A stretch of 64,000 nucleotides of DNA from the NCBI GenBank assembly GCA_963710735.1, contig CAVQBN010000022.1:90301-154300 (forward strand), in the 5' to 3' direction. This DNA comes from FEN-1297 sp963710735 (GTDB lineage: Bacteria; Bacteroidota; Ignavibacteria; Ignavibacteriales; Ignavibacteriaceae). Under the pieces are notes generated by a model. The model was not told where the DNA came from, searched no databases, and worked only from the letters and a program-made list of their open reading frames with translations. Below, piece by piece: positions 58,152 through 64,000 of the stretch (its first letter is position 1; each line of letters starts with the position of its first letter). A program made the translations under genes and the position numbers.

Positions 58152-58640
58152 ATGAAATTTCTAGAATTTCTTAAAGCCTGGGCGGTTTCTATTATTTTGC
58201 TGCCTGTCTGTATTTATTTAGTGCTTCACAGGGGACAATACGGATTAATTGATAATGCTGACCTCGTTATACACGAAGCCGGTCATTTATTCTTTTATTT
58301 TTTCGGCAGGTTTATTTATACAGCAGGCGGAACATTAATGCAGATCATCCTTCCTTCTATTATAGTCTGGTACTTCTTCAGAAACCGTTACAGGACTGGT
58401 GTGCAGTTTTCACTTTTATGGCTCGGCCAAAATTTAATTAATATCAGTGTTTATGCTGCGGACGCAAGAGCCCAAAGGCTTCCTCTCCTCGGCGGCCACA
58501 ATGTATACCATGATTGGCATTATATGCTCGGCCAGCTGAATATTTTAAATTATGATACCGAGGTCGGTTATTTATTTGTGGGACTTGCCGTCATTATTTT
58601 TATAACATCGCTTTTAATGCCTATAATTATTCGGGAATAA
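58152..58640 (+). CDS. Hypothetical membrane protein with an HEAGH motif
   Basis: This 162-residue protein has four to five hydrophobic segments (about 9-26, 40-55, 57-76, 84-103, 137-158). Within or beside the second segment is HEAGH (41-45), the HExxH zinc-binding motif of metallopeptidases, and a later HNVYHDWHYML segment (116-125) could supply a third ligand. It may be a small membrane-embedded metalloprotease of M50-like character, but I do not recognise a family. It stands alone, with no ribosome site of note. Confidence 0.6.
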   Translation: MKFLEFLKAWAVSIILLPVCIYLVLHRGQYGLIDNADLVIHEAGHLFFYFFGRFIYTAGGTLMQIILPSIIVWYFFRNRYRTGVQFSLLWLGQNLINISVYAADARAQRLPLLGGHNVYHDWHYMLGQLNILNYDTEVGYLFVGLAVIIFITSLLMPIIIRE

Positions 58641-58754
58641 ATCTTATTTTTAGCCCTAAAATTTGTTAAAAGATGTCTATCAATTTGATGATAAACTTTT
58701 TTTAATATGTATTATAGGTATTCGCATTAATTCCAAAACTAAAATCTAATTATT

Positions 58755-59585
58755 ATGTACCGACTTACTTTTGTACTTGCAGCATCTTTATTATTATGTA
58801 TAAAAATTTTCCCGCAGGACGGTGTGGTCAATTCTTTTTATCCTTCCGATACGCTTAAATCCAGAATTAATTATGTAAATAAGGTGAGAGAAGGAGAAGC
58901 GAAATTTTATTTTCCCAATGGTAAAATAAAAGAAGAATTGACTTATGAAAACGGAAAGGTTAACGGCCTGGTTAAGCTGTATTCTGAAACGGGGAAATTA
59001 AAAGAGACATTTAATGTTGAAGAAGGGAGACGGGAAGGCCCTACTTCTTTGTTTGATTCAACAGGCCAGTACATTAAAGATATAAATTTTGAAAACGGAA
59101 AATTAGTGCCGGAAGTATCTCCTATTGAAGAAGCACGATCAAAAACCTTAGCTGCTGTAAATGATAATAAAACAACTAAGAAAGATATTTCAAATAAAAA
59201 GATTTCTGAGCTTAAGAAAAAGACCGTAGATATGTCCTCACCTCCATCTAATGAAGAAGAGAAAATGAACGATGATCCCGCTTATTATTTAACGGCGGAA
59301 GTTATGCCGGAACCGGTCGGGGGAATGAAAGCCATTATGGATAAAATAATATATCCTTACCAGGCAAAGAAGGATAAAATTCAGGGTGTGGTTAAAATAA
59401 AAACTTTTATTGATGAATACGGAGACGTTACAAATGCCGAAGTAGTTAAGGGAATTGGGCACGGATGTGATGAGGCTGCAAGAACTGCTGTCTTTTATGC
59501 AAGATTTAAACCGGGATTAGTAAAAGGCAAACCGGTTAAAGTTCAGATGGTGATTCCAATAGAATTTAAATTAGATAATAAATAA
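58755..59585 (+). CDS. Exported MORN-repeat protein with a TonB C-terminal domain
   Basis: This 276-residue protein has a signal peptide (about 1-21). Residues about 30-120 are MORN-type repeats of the YwqK pattern (EGEAKFYFPNGKIKEE, NGLVKLYSETGKLKET, EGPTSLFDSTGQYIKD). A charged lysine-rich linker follows (about 125-175). The last about 90 residues are a TonB C-terminal domain (GGMKAIMDKIIYPYQAKKDK, then VKIKTFIDEYGDVTNAEVVKG). Unlike true TonB it has no clear N-terminal anchor or proline-rich spacer. Its exact role is unknown. Confidence 0.82.
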   Translation: MYRLTFVLAASLLLCIKIFPQDGVVNSFYPSDTLKSRINYVNKVREGEAKFYFPNGKIKEELTYENGKVNGLVKLYSETGKLKETFNVEEGRREGPTSLFDSTGQYIKDINFENGKLVPEVSPIEEARSKTLAAVNDNKTTKKDISNKKISELKKKTVDMSSPPSNEEEKMNDDPAYYLTAEVMPEPVGGMKAIMDKIIYPYQAKKDKIQGVVKIKTFIDEYGDVTNAEVVKGIGHGCDEAARTAVFYARFKPGLVKGKPVKVQMVIPIEFKLDNK

Positions 59586-59607
59586 TTTGATTAGTAAGTA
59601 AATGTTT

Positions 59608-60747
59608 TCATTTGTATATCAATTGAAAACGGAATGCTTTAAGAATTCTTTCCAGCTCTTTGTTTTTACTTTTCAATCTAATCTGATAATTACTGAATTC
59701 ACGTCGAAGGGGATAATTTTTTCTTAGTTGATCGAAATACTTTGGCCTTTGTCCTTTGGGCTGATCCTTAATAAATCTCATCTCTTTATCATCTTTGCCG
59801 ATATTATAAATGGAAGTGAAAATATCGAATAAAAACTCTTCACTGTAAGTTTTCATAACAGCATCAATAGAAGTATTTCCTATTTCCGGCAGCTTAGGTT
59901 TCCATGAGGGTTTTTCATTAAAAGTTTTGCAGAATGCATTATATATCATTACGGTGCCGTTCAATTTTCCTTCAAAAGAATAACCGGCAATGTGCGGAGT
60001 ACCGATTTTTACTAAGTCTAATAATTTAATATCTATGTCAGGCTCATTTTCCCAAACGTCCAGTACTGTTTTTAAATTTTTGGTTTGGATCAATTCTATT
60101 AGGGCGGAATTATCAACTACCTGTCCTCTGGAAGCATTCAGAAATATTGTATTGTCATTGATCTTTTTTAAGTTTTCTTTATTAAAAAGATGAACTGTCT
60201 TATCTGCACCTGAGATATTCAAAGGAACGTGAAGAGTAATAATGTCCGCATCATAAATATTATTTAGGGGAACAAACTCATCGCTTTCGGTCAGTCTCTT
60301 AAGTGGCGGATCATTTTTTAATACATTCATTCCTACAGCCTTAGCCAGGCGTGCAATACGGCTTCCTATATTGCCCACACCTACAATACCGAGAGTTTTC
60401 CCTTTAATAGTGATATCATTATTATTTGCCAGAGTAAGTATAGAGGTAAATATATACTCGGCAACAGCATCAGCATTGCAGCCTTTTGCATCTGAAAAAT
60501 TTATCTTTTTAGATCTTAAGTAATTTAGATCAATATGATCCGTGCCGATTGTTGCCGTGCCAACGAACTTAACAGGAGTATTAATTAAAAGATCTTTATT
60601 AACTTTTGTAATGGAACGTACTATTAAAGCATCTGCATCTTTAAGCAGACCATTATTTATTTTTCTGCCGTGAACCAAATTAACATTGCCGAACTGTGAG
60701 AATGCTTCTTGTGCATAAGCAATGTTTTCATCAATAACTATATTCAT
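59608..60747 (-). CDS. pdxB: Erythronate-4-phosphate dehydrogenase
   Basis: This 379-residue NAD-dependent enzyme of pyridoxal 5'-phosphate synthesis (DXP-dependent route) oxidises 4-phosphoerythronate. It has the D-isomer 2-hydroxyacid dehydrogenase fold with FVGTATIGTDHIDL, GKTLGIVGVGNIGSRIARLAK, NASRGQVVDNSALI and the histidine in GTPHIAGYSFEGK. The C-terminal extension (about 280-379) is characteristic of PdxB. PLP is the cofactor of HemL and the decarboxylase in this window. It converges with the TonB-domain gene. Confidence 0.92.
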   Translation of the reverse strand: MNIVIDENIAYAQEAFSQFGNVNLVHGRKINNGLLKDADALIVRSITKVNKDLLINTPVKFVGTATIGTDHIDLNYLRSKKINFSDAKGCNADAVAEYIFTSILTLANNNDITIKGKTLGIVGVGNIGSRIARLAKAVGMNVLKNDPPLKRLTESDEFVPLNNIYDADIITLHVPLNISGADKTVHLFNKENLKKINDNTIFLNASRGQVVDNSALIELIQTKNLKTVLDVWENEPDIDIKLLDLVKIGTPHIAGYSFEGKLNGTVMIYNAFCKTFNEKPSWKPKLPEIGNTSIDAVMKTYSEEFLFDIFTSIYNIGKDDKEMRFIKDQPKGQRPKYFDQLRKNYPLRREFSNYQIRLKSKNKELERILKAFRFQLIYK

Positions 60748-61243
60748 AATTTTCGATTTACCAATGATATTACAATGAAATTATTTCCCAACTGTAATAT
60801 AAAATTAATATCCGAACGGATTGAGATGTAAATCAAATATATATTGCCCGGCATAATCGTGTGAAATTAAATTTTGATATTCTAAAAGTGATTAAAATTA
60901 ACCTAATTATCTTGGTTCTTATAAAAGCTCAATTTATCAATTGAGTTAAAAGCAGTTTGTTTTAATAGCCTGATATTTAAAAAAATCACGATTTTTTTTC
61001 GAGATCGATCAAAATCCTTCTATATTAATTAGATTAAACGCTTTTTTGTGACTTACCGGGCGAAGCAATATCAAAACTGTGAAACGTAACTAAACGTTGA
61101 ACGCTGTAAAAGGAAAATTTTTTTATTCGTGTTAGATGAACTGATTTATATCCTAAAATATGCTTAAATATTTTTATTGTTACAAAAAAGGTTTTAAATT
61201 TATATATGAAAAAACATATCCACTATAATTTTAAAGTTATTTT
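60748..61243. other. Gene-free divergent region of 496 bases
   Basis: This lies between pdxB (leftward) and wecB (rightward). It contains a hairpin with arms CTCAATT and AATTGAG (60928-60945, TATC loop) and a less AT-rich patch at about 61050-61110, but no ORF, tRNA or recognised RNA. Promoters of both genes should be here. Confidence 0.45.
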
Positions 61244-62344
61244 ATGAAAATCATATCTGTAGTTGGTGCGCGTCCCAACTTTATGAAAGTTGCACCCATA
61301 CATAAAGCTTTTGAAAAACTGAAGGAAAAAAACAAAGAATTAAAAATTGAACATTTGATTTGTCATACCGGCCAGCATTATGACGAAAAAATGTCTAAAA
61401 TATTTTTTGATGAGCTTGAACTTCCAAAACCTGACTTTTACCTTGGCGTAGGATCGGGCTCGCATGCAGAACAGACAGCTAAAGTAATGATTGAATTTGA
61501 AAAAGTATTGATTGATGAAAAACCGGATTTAATCATCGTAGTCGGTGACGTAAACTCTACAGCGGCATGCAGCATAGTTGCTGTAAAAATGGGAATTAAA
61601 ATAGCACATGTGGAGGCAGGCCTTAGGAGCTACGATCGAACGATGCCTGAAGAAATTAACAGGCTGTTAACCGATCAAATTGCTGATTACCTTTTTGTTA
61701 CTGAAAAGAGCGGGATTGAAAACCTTAAACGTGAGGGTGTTTCCGAAAATAAAATTTTCTTCGTCGGGAATGTAATGATAGACAGTCTTGTGTATTATCT
61801 TCCTAAATCGGAAAAGTCAATCATAAGATCAGAATTAAGAATTGATACGGAAAAATTTGTACTGGTTACGCTTCATCGTCCTGCTAATGTCGACTCACCG
61901 GAATTCCTTAATGAACTTATCTCCTTTCTAAATGATATAGCAGTAAAGCGGCCTGTAATTTTCCCGATCCACCCCCGAACAAGTAAAAATCTGAAAAAGT
62001 ACAACCTGGAGGATCGTCTTTCTAAAAATGTTCATTTAACCGAGCCGATAGGTTATATTGATTTTCTAAATCTTACTAAAAATGCAGAGCTGATAATTAC
62101 TGACAGCGGCGGAATTCAGGAAGAATCTACTTATCTGGGAGTTCAGTGTATTACAGTAAGAGATAATACGGAACGACCTATTACAGTTGAAGTAGGAACT
62201 AACCAGCTTATAGGCACTGATCTTGGAAAAGTAAAAAAAGCTGCTCTTGAAGTTCTGGAAGGAAAAACGAAAAATGGCTCTATACCTGAATTATGGGACG
62301 GACATGCTGCAGAAAGAATTGTTTCTATCTTGATTGACAAATAG
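61244..62344 (+). CDS. wecB: UDP-N-acetylglucosamine 2-epimerase, non-hydrolysing
   Basis: This 366-residue enzyme interconverts UDP-GlcNAc and UDP-ManNAc. It starts KIISVVGARPNFMKVAPIH and shows CHTGQHYDEKMS, VVGDVNSTAACSIVAVK, HVEAGLRSYDRTMPEEINR, TLHRPANVD and TDSGGIQEES. Length is normal. It precedes a nucleotide-sugar dehydrogenase in the same direction, as in ECA or O-antigen loci, which suggests a polysaccharide cluster running off the right edge. Confidence 0.96.
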   Translation: MKIISVVGARPNFMKVAPIHKAFEKLKEKNKELKIEHLICHTGQHYDEKMSKIFFDELELPKPDFYLGVGSGSHAEQTAKVMIEFEKVLIDEKPDLIIVVGDVNSTAACSIVAVKMGIKIAHVEAGLRSYDRTMPEEINRLLTDQIADYLFVTEKSGIENLKREGVSENKIFFVGNVMIDSLVYYLPKSEKSIIRSELRIDTEKFVLVTLHRPANVDSPEFLNELISFLNDIAVKRPVIFPIHPRTSKNLKKYNLEDRLSKNVHLTEPIGYIDFLNLTKNAELIITDSGGIQEESTYLGVQCITVRDNTERPITVEVGTNQLIGTDLGKVKKAALEVLEGKTKNGSIPELWDGHAAERIVSILIDK

Positions 62345-62478
62345 CAATTTTTTGTTTTATAAAAACTTTATTGTATAAAATTAATGTAGATTTAAATCTG
62401 TATTTTTTAAAAATTTAAACAATTTAGCGGAATGTTTTTTTTAATACTAGTTTGTTTTGAGTAGGAGATATTTCAGTT

Positions 62479-62494
62479 TCCCGCTTAGGCGGGA
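62479..62494. repeat. Short GC-rich hairpin, REP-like
   Basis: TCCCGC (62479-62484) and GCGGGA (62489-62494) form a 6-bp stem with a TTAG loop in an AT-rich gap. No T tract follows. It may be a dispersed palindrome of this genome. Confidence 0.35.
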
Positions 62495-62627
62495 TCATTT
62501 GATATGACAGACATTAATAAATATAACTTTGACTTAAAAAGAAATCTTCTTTGTTGGATAGCAGAAGACGATATAAAAATTGATTCAAATATTTAAATAA
62601 CCATTTTAAAATAATTTAAGAAAAATT

Positions 62628-63992
62628 ATGAGCTTACTACAAAAAATAGAAGATAAAACAGCAGTTGTCGGTATAATCGGATTGGGGTATGTTGGTTTAC
62701 CCTTAGGACTCGAATTCGCACATAAAAATATTAGAGTAATCGGCTTTGACATTGATGAAAAGAAAATACCCTTACTTAACAGCGGGAAAACTTATATTAA
62801 ACATATTAAGGCTGAACGTATTAAGGCAGCCGTAAATAAAAAGAAGTTTGAAGCCACATCGGACTTTTCACGACTTACCAAATGTGATGCTATTATTATA
62901 TGTGTGCCCACTCCGCTTGATGAACATAGAGAACCCGATCTTACCTTTATAGAAAATTCCGGTAAGATAGTGGCCAAATATTTACGCAAGGGACAGTTAG
63001 TGGTTCTCGAATCATCTACATACCCCGGCACCACGGATGAAATACTTCTCCCGATGTTTGAAAATGCACCGGCTGTTCAAGCAAAAAAAACTAAAGAAGC
63101 ATCTTCTGCACATAAGGCTGTAAAATTTAAAGTCGGAGAAGATTTCTATCTGGCATTCTCACCGGAAAGAGAAGACCCGAATAACCCGGATTTTAGTACG
63201 GCCACAATCCCTAAAGTAATAGGCGGTGTAACTCAAAAATGTTTAAAATTAACCAAGGCGCTTTACGATCATGTAATTGTAAAGACAGTAATGGTATCTT
63301 CACCAAGGGCAGCGGAAGCTACTAAGCTTCTTGAAAATATTTACCGCTCAATAAATATAGCGCTGGTAAATGAACTAAAAATGGTTTTTGACAGGATGGA
63401 TATTGATGTATGGGAAGTAATTGAAGCAGCGAAAACAAAACCATTCGGATTTCAGGCATTTTACCCGGGACCTGGCTTAGGCGGACACTGCATTCCGATC
63501 GACCCATTTTATTTAACATGGAAAGCCCGTGAGTATGATATAAATACAAAGTTTATAGAATTGGCCGGCGAAATAAATACTTTCATGCCGTATTATGTAG
63601 TTGAAAAATCCGGACATGTATTAAATAAGCATAAAAAATCATTAAACGGGTCAAAGGTGTTAATACTAGGTGCATCCTATAAAAAAGATATAGACGATAT
63701 GCGGGAATCACCATCATTAAAATTGATAGAAATATTACAAGAAAAAGGAGCAAAGGTAGATTACAGTGATCCGTATGTACCAAAACTGCCTCCGGCACGT
63801 AAGTACAAGTTTGATATGAAATCAGTAAAATTAAGCAAAGAAAATATTTCAAAATATGATTTGATTATTTTGAGCACCGATCATTCTTCGTTTGATTATG
63901 AAGCAATAAGCAAACATGCAAAAATAATAGTCGATACACGAAATGCATTTGAGAAACACGGTGTGAGAAGTAATAAGATTTACAAAGCTTAG
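62628..63992 (+). CDS. UDP-N-acetylhexosamine 6-dehydrogenase (WecC/WbpA-like)
   Basis: This 454-residue member of the UDP-glucose/GDP-mannose dehydrogenase family has IIGLGYVGLPLGLEFAHKN, CVPTPLDEHREPD, LESSTYPGTTDE, AFSPEREDP, the catalytic cysteine in GPGLGGHCIPIDP and LGASYKKDIDDMRESPS. The STYPGTT and GGHCIPIDP forms point to N-acetylated substrates (UDP-GlcNAc or UDP-ManNAc) rather than UDP-glucose. A UDP-GlcNAc 6-dehydrogenase of WbpA/WbpO type or a ManNAc dehydrogenase are both possible; wecB upstream favours the latter. It ends eight bases before the window end. Confidence 0.9.
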   Translation: MSLLQKIEDKTAVVGIIGLGYVGLPLGLEFAHKNIRVIGFDIDEKKIPLLNSGKTYIKHIKAERIKAAVNKKKFEATSDFSRLTKCDAIIICVPTPLDEHREPDLTFIENSGKIVAKYLRKGQLVVLESSTYPGTTDEILLPMFENAPAVQAKKTKEASSAHKAVKFKVGEDFYLAFSPEREDPNNPDFSTATIPKVIGGVTQKCLKLTKALYDHVIVKTVMVSSPRAAEATKLLENIYRSINIALVNELKMVFDRMDIDVWEVIEAAKTKPFGFQAFYPGPGLGGHCIPIDPFYLTWKAREYDINTKFIELAGEINTFMPYYVVEKSGHVLNKHKKSLNGSKVLILGASYKKDIDDMRESPSLKLIEILQEKGAKVDYSDPYVPKLPPARKYKFDMKSVKLSKENISKYDLIILSTDHSSFDYEAISKHAKIIVDTRNAFEKHGVRSNKIYKA

Positions 63993-64000
63993 ATTGTTTA

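Noticed and set aside
62504..62596. 30-codon ORF between wecB and the nucleotide-sugar dehydrogenase gene
   Set aside because: It has no ribosome site, no hydrophobic or domain pattern, and follows a REP-like hairpin. It is probably chance.

Overview
The window looks like chromosome from a low-GC, Gram-negative, probably anaerobic or facultative member of the Ignavibacteria / Bacteroidota-Chlorobiota group. Three secreted proteins end in the NYPNPFNP-type C-terminal domain of type IX secretion cargo, which is typical of Ignavibacteria. Many starts have weak Shine-Dalgarno sequences. There is a fermentative pyruvate pathway beside multiheme cytochrome and sulfur genes. The lineage is inferred from protein signatures only. 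I see no rRNA, tRNA, CRISPR array, insertion sequence or prophage.

Layout. 0.2-2.9 kb: an ECF sigma factor, an anti-sigma factor with a C-terminal HEAT domain, and a secreted beta-strand-repeat protein, ending at a strong terminator. 3-5.9 kb: an octaheme cytochrome of the hydroxylamine oxidoreductase family, a DUF2461 protein and an RRM RNA-binding protein. 6-11.2 kb: an M29 aminopeptidase, a GYD protein flanked by an inverted repeat, a periplasmic 5'-nucleotidase and an arylsulfotransferase-like cargo protein. 11.3-19 kb: hemL, two outer-membrane barrels, a subtilase and a further cargo protein. 19-21 kb: a TauE-type exporter with an MBL-rhodanese persulfide dioxygenase. 21.2-29.8 kb: a hybrid kinase with a degenerate receiver, ugd, a NusG paralogue, a YhaM-like nuclease, a TPR protein, a sirtuin, MarR, an esterase and rpiB. 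29.8-30.1 kb: two overlapping micro-ORFs for single-span membrane peptides. 30.5-38.8 kb: a beta-hydroxyacid dehydrogenase, an M16 peptidase, a DASS transporter, a small helical protein, MarC and a PLP decarboxylase. 38.9-50.3 kb: a seven-PAS kinase, ADP-forming acyl-CoA synthetase, groS-glutaredoxin, nifJ and a DHODH-like protein, followed by a candidate structured RNA. 50.6-60.7 kb: a DinB-like protein, a DtxR-NRAMP-Usp operon, class II photolyase, malic enzyme, trhO, a membrane HEAGH protein, a TonB-domain protein and pdxB. 61.2-64 kb: wecB and a nucleotide-sugar dehydrogenase, probably the start of a surface-polysaccharide locus.

How the genes fit together. Malic enzyme (malate to pyruvate), NifJ (pyruvate to acetyl-CoA plus reduced ferredoxin) and the ADP-forming synthetase (acetyl-CoA to acetate plus ATP) form a coherent anaerobic energy route. 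The MBL-rhodanese and TauE pair fits persulfide oxidation and sulfite export. ugd, wecB and the last dehydrogenase supply nucleotide sugars.

A cross-cutting point is that seven otherwise intact genes are broken by nine single-base indels, mostly in or near short homopolymers: the sigma factor (two), subtilase, esterase, PLP decarboxylase, acyl-CoA synthetase (two), nifJ and trhO. I annotate each as one gene across the indel. Sequencing error is the likeliest cause, although the trhO site also carries classic slippery heptamers.
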